Shown here in pieces: positions 44,694 through 53,270 of a DNA stretch of 64,000 nt. Location: NCBI RefSeq assembly GCF_001189295.1, contig NZ_CP012159.1:2804001-2868000 (forward strand), read 5' to 3'. A program made the position numbers and the translations under genes. The stretch comes from Chondromyces crocatus (GTDB lineage: Bacteria > Myxococcota_A > Polyangia > Polyangiales > Polyangiaceae). The stretch's first letter is position 1. Each line of letters begins with the position of its first letter. The notes under the pieces are model-generated. The model was not told the origin of the DNA. It did not search any database and was given only the letters and a program-made list of their open reading frames with translations.

Positions 44694-46465
44694 GACTTCT
44701 GATTGTAGTCCGTGTCTTCTAGAAGGATCACGTTCGTCTTGGAGCGGGTCTCGCCCACGCTGGTGACGTACACCGCCGGTTTGTCTTGCACAGGGCACAC
44801 CTTCTCGCAGGCGCCACAGCCGATGCAGAGCGAGGGATCGACCCTGGGGCGCTGCACCTTGACCTGCACCAGGCGGTCTTCGTGGGCCTGGGCGGGAGCG
44901 TGGGGACCGGTTTCTGCGGGCTGGGCATCGTTCGGCGCCTCGGGGACGCGCTTGGGAACCTCGACTTCTTCGACCCATATCGCCTTGGGGGAGGTCGGGC
45001 AGAATTCTTCGCAGACGATGCAGGGGATGCTCATCGACCAGGGCAGGCATCGCCCGAGATCGTAGAAGGCGGTCCCGATGGAGATGGGCTTCTGGCCGAC
45101 CCCCATCTTCTGCTCCTCGGTGATCTTCTGGATCGCGCCGGTGGGGCAGACCTGGCCGCAGAGCACGCAGGAGTGTTCGCAGTAGCCGATGCGCGGGATG
45201 AGGATCGGGGTCCAGACGCCCTCGACGCCGGCCTCGAAGAAGGCGGGATGCAGGGCGTTGTTGGGGCAGACCTTCATGCACTCGGCGCAGCGGATGCAGC
45301 GCTCGAGGAACTCTTTCTCGGCGACGGAGCCCGGGGGCCGGATGACCTTCGGGTCGTAGTTGGCGTCGATGACGTCGGCGATGCGCGCGACGGGGATCAG
45401 GGCGGCACCCGCGGCGGCGCTGGCGATGGCGGTGCGCCTGCCGGTGTCCGGTACGAGCGAGGCGCTCTTGCGGTTCGGCAGGAACCTGAACTTGATCACG
45501 TCCTCCGGGCAGGCGTTCTCGCAGTTCAGGCACATGTGGCACTCGTCCTGGCGCCACTTGACGCCCCCCTGGGGGGAGTCGGCGCCCTGGCAGTGGACGA
45601 GGCACAGGTTGCAGTCCGTGCACTTCGCGTGGTCCTTCTCCATGCCGAAGAGGGCGAAGCGCGCGAACACGCCGAGGAAGGCGCCGAGGGGGCAGAGGAC
45701 GCGGCACCAGAACCGGGGGATGAAGCGGTTCATGAAAAGGACCGCGACGAGCAGCGCGCCGATGAGCCAGGTCTGGTGGAAGTAGAACTGCTTGGTCTGC
45801 CACACGCTGGTGGCGAGGAAATCCTGCGCGTGGTCGGAGACGAACTGGACCTGCCGCACGCCGGTGGCGTTCGCCGCGCCGTTGGCGAAGCCGGCGATGT
45901 ACTGCGCGGCGGGGATGACGGCGAGGCCGATGGCCCTGACGGCGATGCAGATGGGGTCGAACAGGCCGCCGATGACGCTGCCAGCGAGGCTCGCGGCGAG
46001 GGAGGCGTAGAGGATGTAGTACTTCACCCGCTGCCGGCTCGGGTGGGTCTTGTTCGACTCGACGCGCTTCGAGCCCTTGCCGTAGCGGGAGGGGAACAGC
46101 CAGCCGGAGATGTGGTGCAAGGTCCCGAAGGGGCAGATCCACCCGCAGAACACGCGGCCGAAGACGAGCGTGAGCGCGAGGATGCCGAGGGACCAGAGCA
46201 GGCCGCGGTAGACGGTGTGCGTCGAGAGCAGCGTCATGGCGCCGACGAAGGGGTCGGCGAGGAGGAAGCCTTCGACGGGGAGCGGGAGGCGGACGCGCGC
46301 GTCGGCCGACGCGAACGAGCCGCGAAAGGCGGTCTGGAACAGGAGGTAGAAGAAGAGCGCGAGGCTGGCACCCTGGACGACGCGCCTCACCCAGACGAGG
46401 ACCTGGATCGTCTTGCGCGCAGGGAGGCCAGAGCCGGGGCGGGCTTTGCGTTTCCTCGCGGCCAT
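44690..46465 (-). CDS. Membrane polyferredoxin, NapH/NosR-like 4Fe-4S protein
   Basis: A 591-residue integral membrane iron-sulfur protein. After two membrane segments the loop CGWICPFGTLH (107-117) and a later CRVLCPLGAF are the CxxxCP motifs of NapH/NosR-type electron-transfer proteins. Soluble clusters follow: CTDCNLCLVHC, CHMCLNCENACP, CIRCAECMKVCP, CEHSCVLCGQVCP, CIVCEEFCP and a final ferredoxin CIGCGACEKVCP. That makes six Cys-rich stretches after the two membrane-associated ones. It should carry electrons between the quinone pool and a periplasmic partner. It lies 3 bp after the DUF362 gene, and the pair is a recurring association. Confidence 0.92.
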   Translation of the reverse strand: MAARKRKARPGSGLPARKTIQVLVWVRRVVQGASLALFFYLLFQTAFRGSFASADARVRLPLPVEGFLLADPFVGAMTLLSTHTVYRGLLWSLGILALTLVFGRVFCGWICPFGTLHHISGWLFPSRYGKGSKRVESNKTHPSRQRVKYYILYASLAASLAGSVIGGLFDPICIAVRAIGLAVIPAAQYIAGFANGAANATGVRQVQFVSDHAQDFLATSVWQTKQFYFHQTWLIGALLVAVLFMNRFIPRFWCRVLCPLGAFLGVFARFALFGMEKDHAKCTDCNLCLVHCQGADSPQGGVKWRQDECHMCLNCENACPEDVIKFRFLPNRKSASLVPDTGRRTAIASAAAGAALIPVARIADVIDANYDPKVIRPPGSVAEKEFLERCIRCAECMKVCPNNALHPAFFEAGVEGVWTPILIPRIGYCEHSCVLCGQVCPTGAIQKITEEQKMGVGQKPISIGTAFYDLGRCLPWSMSIPCIVCEEFCPTSPKAIWVEEVEVPKRVPEAPNDAQPAETGPHAPAQAHEDRLVQVKVQRPRVDPSLCIGCGACEKVCPVQDKPAVYVTSVGETRSKTNVILLEDTDYNQKS

Positions 46466-46468
46466 CCG

Positions 46469-47473
46469 TCAGACCTCGGCGATGCGCAGGTTTTGCCAGT
46501 GCATGGTGCCGAGGCCGCGCTGATGCGCCATGCGGATGTACGGGATCTCGTCCGCTTTGCGGCCGACGAGCTGGCACCCGTAGGCATCACCGGCGACCTG
46601 GTCGGTGGTGGCGATGACGGTGTGCATGTCCCTGGCGTCGGCGACGTTGCCGCCCTGGGGGCCGTTGCGCAGGAGGACGCGCACGGCGTCGATGATGGTG
46701 AGGGTGGGCTGGAGGAAGGTGGCGAGGTCGGCGATGGAGACGTCGATGTTCTGGTGCAGGCGGTTGCGACGACCCCCCAGCAGGCCGTACCAGTTCTTCA
46801 TCGCGCCGGTGTACTTCGACAGGTTGTGGTGCTTGGCGACGGGGACGTTGATGACCTTGTCGGCGTTGACGAGCGGCGTGTAGACGGGCCAGTCGTCGAG
46901 CACTTCGCCTTTGAGGCGCATCTGTCGGAAGCGGTGATCGCTGGGGATGATGACGTCGGCGCCGACCTCGTAGGCGGCGTTCCAGATGCCGGAGCGCTGG
47001 AAGCAGCGGTTCGGCTCGTTGCATGAGGCGTCGGTGACGATGACGCGCTTGGCGCCGGCGTCGAAAGCGAGCCTGACGACCTCGGCCACGACCTTGGGGT
47101 TGGTGTTCGCGGCGTGGATGGGGGTGCGATCCCAGCCGATGTTCGGCTTGACCACGACGATGTCGCCCCGGGAGATGAAGCGCTTCATGCCGCCGATTGC
47201 GTCCACGGCCTTGCGCACGAGTGTCGCCGGATCGAGCGGCGTGGGTTGGGGCGCGGCCGGGTCCAGTGTCGGGAGGCCGCGGGCGACGACGAGCTGCGGG
47301 AGGGAAGGGGGCGCGTCGCGCAGGCGGTAGTCGCGCACCTGGGGGCCATCCACCGAGAGGCTGCTGGTTCCTCCTTGATCCCAGCGGACGCGCGCCAGAG
47401 CTGCCGCGCTGCCGAGGACGAGGCCCGCGGCGCCGAGGCGGCGGATCATGTCGCGGCGGGAGAGGTCACCCAT
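46469..47473 (-). CDS. DUF362 domain protein with a Tat-type signal
   Basis: A 334-residue protein starting MGDLSRRDMIRRLGAAGLVLGSAAALA, a twin-arginine-like signal (SRRDMIRR) before a hydrophobic stretch. The body matches DUF362: DIVVVKPNIGWDRTPIHAANTNPKVVAEVVRLAFDAGAKRVIVTDASCNEP, NVPVAKHHNLSKYTGAMKNWYGLLGGRR, and QPTLTIIDAVRVLLRNGPQGGN. Such proteins are predicted metal- or iron-sulfur-associated and often pair with ferredoxins. Export through Tat would imply a folded cofactor-bearing protein. It is the first gene of the operon with the polyferredoxin and lipoprotein. Confidence 0.88.
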   Translation of the reverse strand: MGDLSRRDMIRRLGAAGLVLGSAAALARVRWDQGGTSSLSVDGPQVRDYRLRDAPPSLPQLVVARGLPTLDPAAPQPTPLDPATLVRKAVDAIGGMKRFISRGDIVVVKPNIGWDRTPIHAANTNPKVVAEVVRLAFDAGAKRVIVTDASCNEPNRCFQRSGIWNAAYEVGADVIIPSDHRFRQMRLKGEVLDDWPVYTPLVNADKVINVPVAKHHNLSKYTGAMKNWYGLLGGRRNRLHQNIDVSIADLATFLQPTLTIIDAVRVLLRNGPQGGNVADARDMHTVIATTDQVAGDAYGCQLVGRKADEIPYIRMAHQRGLGTMHWQNLRIAEV

Positions 47474-47561
47474 GGCCTGTCCATGGTTAGCTGCTCGGAC
47501 CAGTCATCACAAGCCGCTGCGTCCGCAGCGCGGCTTCAGTTCGGGGCGTTCGCGCTCGTGA

Positions 47562-49427
47562 TCAGGGTGGGTCCGCTTGCTTCGTGACGTCGATGGCCGC
47601 GCCCGGAGGTGCGCTCTGAGAGGACGGTCGAGGTGCGGCCTGCGTCGACGGTTGAGGCGCGACCTGAGGCGGTGGTTCGGGAAGGGGCGGAGAGGGAGGG
47701 GACGGGATCGGCAGCGGCTCCGGAGGGACTGCAGAGGCCGAGCTCGAAGGCGTCGGAGCGGGATCAGGGAGGGGATCGAGAGAAGGATGAAAGACGGGAG
47801 ACAGCGTCGGTGGGGCCGATGCTTTGTAGCGCTCGCGCTCGGCCTCGCAGCTCGTCCGCTCGGCTTCGCAGGTGCGCCTCTCCTCGGCGATCGAGGCGAG
47901 CTTCGCCGCGCGGTCCTCGGCCTGATCACGGGCGATGTCGCGCTCGAGGACGAGCAAGGAGCGCTCTCGTTCCCACAGACCTTCCAGCCGCTCCTGCTCG
48001 TCGAGGGCGCTGGCGGCGTCTGCCGTGGCCTCGTCCTCGCACGCCTTGAGCCGCGTGGCGTGGGCCGCCTGGAGGTTGTTGATCTCGCGCGCGTGGTCGG
48101 CCGCCGACGCGCTCCCGCTCCGCTCGACGGCCAGGATCGCCTGTTTCAGCTCGGCGCGATCGTGCTCGCGGGCTTGCTGGCAGTCGGTGTTGCGTTGCTC
48201 CGAGAGGCGGTGGGAAGCGACGCACGTGTCCAGCTTGCTGAAGGACTCTTCCCCCTGGCGTCTCGCGCGCTCCAGCTCGTTGGCGACCCGCAGCGTCTCT
48301 CGTTTCGAAAAGATGAGGAGCGCTCCAGCGACGGCGACGAGCAAGAGGCCAGCGGCAGCGATCCGCAGGCGGTGGAGCGCCGCGCGCTGACGGGCGATGC
48401 GTTCCTCTTCTTTGCGGGCTTTCTCGCGCTCGGGTTCGAGCAGGACCTCGAGTTCTTCGGCCATCTGCGCCATGGAAGGGCGCTGGGTCGCATCGAGGGC
48501 GAGCCAGCGCTGGAGTGACGCTTCGAGGAGATCGCGAGGCGCACCGACGACCTCGGGGAGCGTGCCGCTGGCGAGTGGTGTCGTCGCGCGGGCCGCCTGG
48601 GCTGCTTCGAGTTCGTCGCGGGTGCGCGCGCGTTCGCCTGGAAAGCGCTCGCCGCCGACCAGGGCGACGAGGAGGGTCGCGGCCAGGCAGTAGGTGTCCA
48701 TTTTCTCGTCGAGGTGGACGGCGCCCGGGTAGGCGTTGAGCGCGCCGAGCTGCTCGGGCGAAGCGAAGAGCGCGGTGCCGGCGCAGAAGGTGGCTTCCCG
48801 CTCGGCCGCGACGCCGAGATCGAGCAAGACCGGGTGGACCCTGCCGCCGAAGCGGGCGAGGTAGATGTTGTCGGGTTTGACGTCCTGGTGGCGGAGGCCT
48901 GCGGCGTGGAGCGCCTCCAGCCCGCGCGCGACCGGCACGAAGACGTCGTAGGCCTCGCGCAAGCCGAGCGGCCCTCGGGCGAGTCGCTCCTCCAGCGTCT
49001 CGCCGTCGTACACGGACATGGTGAGCCACACGTAGTCGGCCGTCATGCCGTGGTCCTTGAGCTGGACGACGTTCGGGTGACCGATGGTCGCGAGCATCAC
49101 CAGCTCTCGCTCGACGTTCCGTGTGGCGTAGTGGGAGCGAGGGAGCAGCTTCAGGGCGACCTGGTGCTCGGGGACGTCGATGCGCTGAGCGACGTACACC
49201 TTGCCGAACATGCCCTGGCCGAGCAGCCTGACGAGCCGGTAGAGGCCGCCGACGATCTGCCCCGACTCGGGGAGGATGGAGGGGCCGCGGGGGGACGAGC
49301 CTGGATCCGACGTACGCACCGAGACGGCTGCCGAGCCGCTCTCGGTGATGCTGCCTTCTCCCGAGGCGTGCTGGGTGACCGCGAAGGCTTGGATCGTGGT
49401 CGTGCGGAAGGTGGCGTCGAGCGGCAT
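47562..49427 (-). CDS. Ser/Thr protein kinase with a transmembrane anchor and extracytoplasmic coiled coil
   Basis: A 621-residue Hanks-type kinase. The kinase domain (about 62-330) has the Gly loop GQGMFGKV (70-77), K93 in ALKLLPR, the catalytic loop HQDVKPDN (180-187, Gln in place of the usual Arg of HRD) and DLG (203-205) at the DFG position. A single membrane helix follows (AAAGLLLVAVAGALLIF, near 375). The outer part is a coiled coil with several Cys residues and a Pro-rich tail (about 550-621). Myxobacteria have many such kinases. The loss of the HRD Arg suggests activity without activation-loop phosphorylation. No partner gene is adjacent. Confidence 0.9.
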   Translation of the reverse strand: MPLDATFRTTTIQAFAVTQHASGEGSITESGSAAVSVRTSDPGSSPRGPSILPESGQIVGGLYRLVRLLGQGMFGKVYVAQRIDVPEHQVALKLLPRSHYATRNVERELVMLATIGHPNVVQLKDHGMTADYVWLTMSVYDGETLEERLARGPLGLREAYDVFVPVARGLEALHAAGLRHQDVKPDNIYLARFGGRVHPVLLDLGVAAEREATFCAGTALFASPEQLGALNAYPGAVHLDEKMDTYCLAATLLVALVGGERFPGERARTRDELEAAQAARATTPLASGTLPEVVGAPRDLLEASLQRWLALDATQRPSMAQMAEELEVLLEPEREKARKEEERIARQRAALHRLRIAAAGLLLVAVAGALLIFSKRETLRVANELERARRQGEESFSKLDTCVASHRLSEQRNTDCQQAREHDRAELKQAILAVERSGSASAADHAREINNLQAAHATRLKACEDEATADAASALDEQERLEGLWERERSLLVLERDIARDQAEDRAAKLASIAEERRTCEAERTSCEAERERYKASAPPTLSPVFHPSLDPLPDPAPTPSSSASAVPPEPLPIPSPPSPPLPEPPPQVAPQPSTQAAPRPSSQSAPPGAAIDVTKQADPP

Positions 49428-49960
49428 ACCAGGCGAGGCTCTCAACAGTCCCAGCGGGCGATGCCTTCCCCGGCTGGTCACGGCAGAGGAAAGCGGGAGA
49501 CTCGTCGGCGTGCCGGCCCGCACCGCTAGCCTACTGGAGTCCGGCGCGGAGGAGAAAGAACCGGCAAGAGGTCGCGGAGAACCAGCGGGCTCGGCCTGGG
49601 GGCATGAGCGGCGCCAGGAACCAGTTGCGCCGAACCGAGCGGTGTGTCTGCCAGCGTGCCAGAGGCCGCGACGAGGGAGATGCGCCTGGAGGCCTCTCTT
49701 CGCGTGCAGGGCCGTGGGCTCGACCTGCAGCGAGGTGGAGGGGGAGGCCTGCAACGAGGGGGAAGGGGAGGCGCTGCTGGACTGCTGGGAGCTCTCGATT
49801 GTGGCGTGAGCCGAGACTCGACCATTGCGAGGTGCGTTCGCTCCGGACAGTCACCGTATTGAACATGACGGAATCGCCGTGGCGCACGCATCGTGAGGGC
49901 GGTCGAGTCGCCTGCGTGTGACGTGGTCGCGCGCTACGCTCGGATCCAGGAGGCGAATTG
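49428..49960. other. Intergenic region, no gene seen
   Basis: About 530 bp between divergent genes. It includes a purine-rich stretch around 49736-49775. Frames on either strand are Pro/Arg-rich and lack ribosome sites. A ribosome site CAGGAGG for the hydrolase gene ends the region. Confidence 0.5.
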
Positions 49961-50704
49961 ATGTCGCTGCAAGACCTGCTCCTGCTCATTCACGTCGATC
50001 CCTCGGTCGTCCCCTGTTATCGAACCGCATTGAGCGCGCTCTCGTCGAATTGGGAGATCCGGCCCATTTTTGCTGGCGCATTCTCCTCGGCTTACGTGCA
50101 GCTGGCTTCCAGTCTCCGCAGCCCCGGAGGACACCTCCTCGAACCGCTCCTCTCGTATTGCGGTGCGAGCCCGTGCGAGAGCTATCGGCGGATCGTCGCA
50201 GTGAGCTTCTCGGCAGGGTACGCGCTGGTGCGTGAGATTCTGAGCGGCCCGGACGCGCGTCAGCTCGCGGGGTGGATCGCGCTCGACAGCGGCCACGCTG
50301 CACTGACCACGGAGAGAATGCCCCTGGATGTGCACATGGATCCCTTCGTCCGGCTCGCGCGGCGTGCGCTCGCGGGAGAGGCCTTGCTCTGGTTCGGTCA
50401 CAGCGATGTGAAGACCCCGCAGCAAGGGCCAGGGGCGTTCGCCTCGACCACCCAGTTCGGGCTGGAGCTACTGCGTCTCCTCAAGGCGGAGCCGACCGAG
50501 CAACCGACCCGCTTCGTCTCGCCGCTGCTCGTGGTGAAGGGGCATGATCTTCGGCAGGATGATCGTGCCGAGCACATCGCCGCGTTGCGTGAGTGGGGCC
50601 CGGCGTTCACCACGAGCGCGCTCGCCGCGCTGGATGGTGTGGCGCCTCTCGAGGTGGCGCGTGGGACGGCGCAGATCGAAGGAGGAGACGGACCGATTCT
50701 CTGA
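49961..50704 (+). CDS. Alpha/beta-hydrolase-like protein of unknown function
   Basis: A 247-residue protein. The segment RIVAVSFSAGYALVREIL has the nucleophile elbow pattern SxSAG of alpha/beta hydrolases, with the Ser near residue 88. Later IALDSGHAAL and a late DLRQDDRAEHIAALREWGP could supply the other catalytic residues (Asp and His). The start ATG at 49961 has AGGAGG nine bases upstream, so the TTG one codon earlier is not needed. No signal peptide is visible. The elbow is not the exact GxSxG, so enzyme activity is only a possibility. No family named. Confidence 0.62.
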   Translation: MSLQDLLLLIHVDPSVVPCYRTALSALSSNWEIRPIFAGAFSSAYVQLASSLRSPGGHLLEPLLSYCGASPCESYRRIVAVSFSAGYALVREILSGPDARQLAGWIALDSGHAALTTERMPLDVHMDPFVRLARRALAGEALLWFGHSDVKTPQQGPGAFASTTQFGLELLRLLKAEPTEQPTRFVSPLLVVKGHDLRQDDRAEHIAALREWGPAFTTSALAALDGVAPLEVARGTAQIEGGDGPIL

Positions 50705-51104
50705 GCTTCTGTGCGGTCACCCCCACCCTTCGTGTCTCTTCGGCAGCCGGTGCGTCTCGGCTGCCGAAAAGTTGTGGAAGTGATCGGCATGGAGTGAAGT
50801 GGGCCCGCCGCGAGCTGGAGCGCTTCACAGAACGCTGTGATGAGGTGCCGTGTCGGTCTCGCCTGGCTGTCCGTACGCTCTCTGCACGCGACGAGCCGAG
50901 GTCGAGTCACGGGCTGAGGGGGGATCCGTCGCTCGGAGGTCGCCTCGCAGCGGTGTTCTCTTCAGCGTTGCAGCAGGGCCTTCTGCAGCGGCGTCTGGCC
51001 ATCCACGTTCGGTTGAGGCTCGCCGTCCTGGCTCGTTTTCTGCCTGTAACTTGCCGCGATGGGATCATCGGTAGCAATGCTCCGGGCCTGACTCTGGAGG
51101 ATGG
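50705..51104. other. Intergenic region, no gene seen
   Basis: About 400 bp between two plus-strand genes. Short frames do not resemble proteins. It should contain the promoter of the DUF4398 lipoprotein pair, but I could not place it. Confidence 0.5.
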
Positions 51105-51518
51105 ATGCGGACTTGCTCGTCACCCCTCGTTCGGCTCACCGCCGCGCTCGCTCTCCTGACCTCGCTCGGAGGGTGCCTCGCCACCCAGAGCGGGGTGGCT
51201 CTGCCGGAGATCAGCAAGGCCCGTGAGGCCCTGCGCGAGGCAGAGGAGGCGGGGGCCGCCGATGAGCCTTCGGCGCAGATCTATGTGGCCCTCGCGCAGG
51301 AGCACCTCCAGCGCGCCTCGGGTCGGCTGGCCCAGGGGGATCGGGATGGCGCGGTAGGGTTGGCCCGGCGGGCGGAGGCGGATGCGGAGGTCGCGCTGCT
51401 CACGGTGCGTGACGCCAGCCTGCGCGACGCCGTGCAGCGGACGGTGGGCGATACGAGCTTGCTGTCCGATCAGGCGGCGAAGATCGATCTCGCCGCGCGG
51501 AAGGGAGCTGAGCGATGA
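51105..51518 (+). CDS. DUF4398-type lipoprotein (first copy)
   Basis: A 137-residue protein with lipobox LTSLGGC, followed by a helical hairpin with the DUF4398 character: ISKAREALREAEEAGAADEPSAQIYVALAQEHLQRASGRLAQGDRDGAVGLARRAEADAEVALLTVRD. DUF4398 proteins are short helical lipoproteins found near OmpA-like genes and are thought to act at the outer membrane or periplasm. Its stop overlaps the next gene as ATGA, so the two are translationally coupled. Confidence 0.85.
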   Translation: MRTCSSPLVRLTAALALLTSLGGCLATQSGVALPEISKAREALREAEEAGAADEPSAQIYVALAQEHLQRASGRLAQGDRDGAVGLARRAEADAEVALLTVRDASLRDAVQRTVGDTSLLSDQAAKIDLAARKGAER

Positions 51519-51994
51519 GGTGGACGCTGCTTCTCTGTGCTGTCGCGCCGGTGGTCGTGGGCTGCGCAGGTCGGCTCGAGGCGGTCGGTAGCGACGGGAC
51601 GTCGGTGGAACGCGCACGCGCGCTCATGGAGCAGGCCTGGACCGAGCCGATGGCCATGGAGGCCTCTGCCGCGCTGGAAGAGGCGAACCGCGCTCTCGAA
51701 CATGCGGAGCGGGAGACCCGCACCCGGCCCGGAAGCCGAGCGGCCGCCGACGCCATCTACCTCGCCGAGAGGATGGCAGAGCGTGCGCGGCTCGAGGCCC
51801 GGTGCGCGGCGGCGAGGGAGGCGCTCGACGCGGCACGGCTCCGGTATGCGCAGGCGACTCGGTCCCTGGAAGAGGCGCGCTCCAGGTTGCCGCGGGGAAA
51901 CGACATGGCCCTCCCCAAGGTCAGAGCAAATACGCCCTGGCCGATGAACGCCCACGAGCGGGAGATGTACACGGACGTCTCGGAAGAGCCCTGA
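51515..51994 (+). CDS. DUF4398-like lipoprotein (second copy)
   Basis: A 159-residue protein with lipobox VVVGC and a helical region with DUF4398-like spacing (SVERARALMEQAWTEPMAMEASAALEEANRALEHAERETRTRPGSRAAADAIYLAERMAERARLEARC). The C-terminus includes SRLPRGNDMALPKVRANTPWPMNAHEREMYTDV. It begins in an ATGA overlap with the first copy, and the two products may pair. About 95 bp separates it from the UspA gene. Confidence 0.82.
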   Translation: MRWTLLLCAVAPVVVGCAGRLEAVGSDGTSVERARALMEQAWTEPMAMEASAALEEANRALEHAERETRTRPGSRAAADAIYLAERMAERARLEARCAAAREALDAARLRYAQATRSLEEARSRLPRGNDMALPKVRANTPWPMNAHEREMYTDVSEEP

Positions 51995-52090
51995 ACTTCA
52001 TGGGCGGAGATTTTGCCCGCTTTTCGTGTTTCGATCCGAGATGCTCCTGGACGACTTGACGTGACGTCCTCCAAGGACGAGGTGAGCGTG

Positions 52091-52537
52091 ATGGCAGAAG
52101 CGACACAGCAGGTGATCTTGGTACCGGTGGACTTCGAGTCTGCCTCGTTGAAGGCGATCGAGAAGGCCAAGGAGCTCGCGGCAAGGACGGGCGCCGAGGT
52201 GGTGCTGATGCATGTCTACCAGCTCCCGGTGTATACCTACCCGGGCCTGGAGCCGACGCTGATGCCAGGGTTCCACACGGAGGTGTCGGTCGCGGCGGCG
52301 CGCGCGCTGGAGCAGCTCGCAGCGCAGTCGGGGGGGCTTCGCAGCGTCCTCCGCGAGGGGGATCCGGCGAGCGAGATCCTGGCGACGGCCGAGGAGGTCA
52401 AGCCGACGCTCATCGTGATGGGGACCCACGGGCGAAAAGGCATGGCGCACATGTTCCTCGGCAGTGTGGCCGAGAAGGTGATCCGCAAGGCCGATGCGCC
52501 CGTGCTCACGGTGCGCACGCCCGAGTCCAACCCCTGA
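52091..52537 (+). CDS. Universal stress protein, UspA family
   Basis: A 148-residue cytoplasmic protein: ILVPVDFESASLKAIEKAKELAARTGAEVVLMHVYQLP at the N-terminus and the ATP-binding Gly motif MGTHGRKGMAHMFLGSVAEKVIRKADAPVLTVR (G-2x-G-9x-G-S) at the C-terminus. The Gly motif suggests the ATP-binding subclass. UspA proteins raise stress tolerance by unclear means. The ATG at 52091 matches the family N-terminus (MAEATQQVILVPVDF). It precedes the phosphatidyltransferase gene by 55 bp. Confidence 0.93.
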   Translation: MAEATQQVILVPVDFESASLKAIEKAKELAARTGAEVVLMHVYQLPVYTYPGLEPTLMPGFHTEVSVAAARALEQLAAQSGGLRSVLREGDPASEILATAEEVKPTLIVMGTHGRKGMAHMFLGSVAEKVIRKADAPVLTVRTPESNP

Positions 52538-52592
52538 GAGATTCCCCCACGGGGCGTGGCTCTGCGAAGGGCCTCGCCCATGGCAGTTCCGC

Positions 52593-53150
52593 ATGGCCGA
52601 GATCACCCCGCGCGATCTGCTGCTCCTGCCCAACCTGATCAGCTACACCCGGCTGCCGCTCGGGATCCTGTTTCCCTTCGTCGCGGATCGACCCCTTCCG
52701 GCGCTGGCCGTGCTGGCCGCTGCCGGGTTCTCGGACATGCTCGATGGCTGGGTCGCGCGGAGTTCTCGGCACGCGACCGCGACGGGGGCCGTGATCGATC
52801 CGCTCTGTGACAAGGCCTTCGCGCTGGCCGTGATGCTGACGCTGGTGGTGCAGGGTCGGATCCCGGGGTGGGGGGTCGTGGCGCTGCTCACGCGGGAGAT
52901 CTTGCAGCTGCCGCTGGTGCTCTGGATCGGGCTCTCGCCTCGGTTCCGGGGAGCGAGGCTCTCGGTCGCCCGGGCGAACATCCCCGGGAAGGCGGCCACG
53001 GTGGTGCAGTTCGCAGCGGTGCTGGCCGCTCTCATCTGGCCGGCGGCGCTGTCGGCCACGCTGTGGGCGGCGGGAGTCGCCGGCGTGGTGTCGGGGCTGT
53101 CGTACTGGAATCGGCAGATCCGCCACATGCAGGGACAGCGGGAAGCCTGA
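52593..53150 (+). CDS. CDP-alcohol phosphatidyltransferase family protein
   Basis: A 185-residue integral membrane enzyme with the full family motif DGWVARSSRHATATGAVIDP (DGx2ARx8Gx3D), whose last Asp of Dx3D is in DPLCD. Several hydrophobic helices follow. The family transfers phosphatidyl groups from CDP-diacylglycerol to an alcohol (glycerol phosphate, inositol, phosphatidylglycerol). PgsA-like and bacterial cardiolipin-type enzymes share this size, so the acceptor is uncertain. The ATG at 52593 is chosen because the protein then begins with the membrane-proximal helix of the family. Confidence 0.93.
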   Translation: MAEITPRDLLLLPNLISYTRLPLGILFPFVADRPLPALAVLAAAGFSDMLDGWVARSSRHATATGAVIDPLCDKAFALAVMLTLVVQGRIPGWGVVALLTREILQLPLVLWIGLSPRFRGARLSVARANIPGKAATVVQFAAVLAALIWPAALSATLWAAGVAGVVSGLSYWNRQIRHMQGQREA

Positions 53151-53270
53151 ACGACCCCTCGCCCGAAGCCTGGGTGATCCCTCATGCGAGGAGGACACGG
53201 AGCAGGGCGAACGGGTGTAAGGTGACGCCGGCAGGAACAGTTCTGGGGAGCGTTCCGACGCCGAGGGTGC

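Noticed and set aside
49526-49989. Small genes in the 49.4-50.0 kb gap
   Set aside because: Frames on both strands are Pro/Arg-rich, overlap each other and have no ribosome sites.
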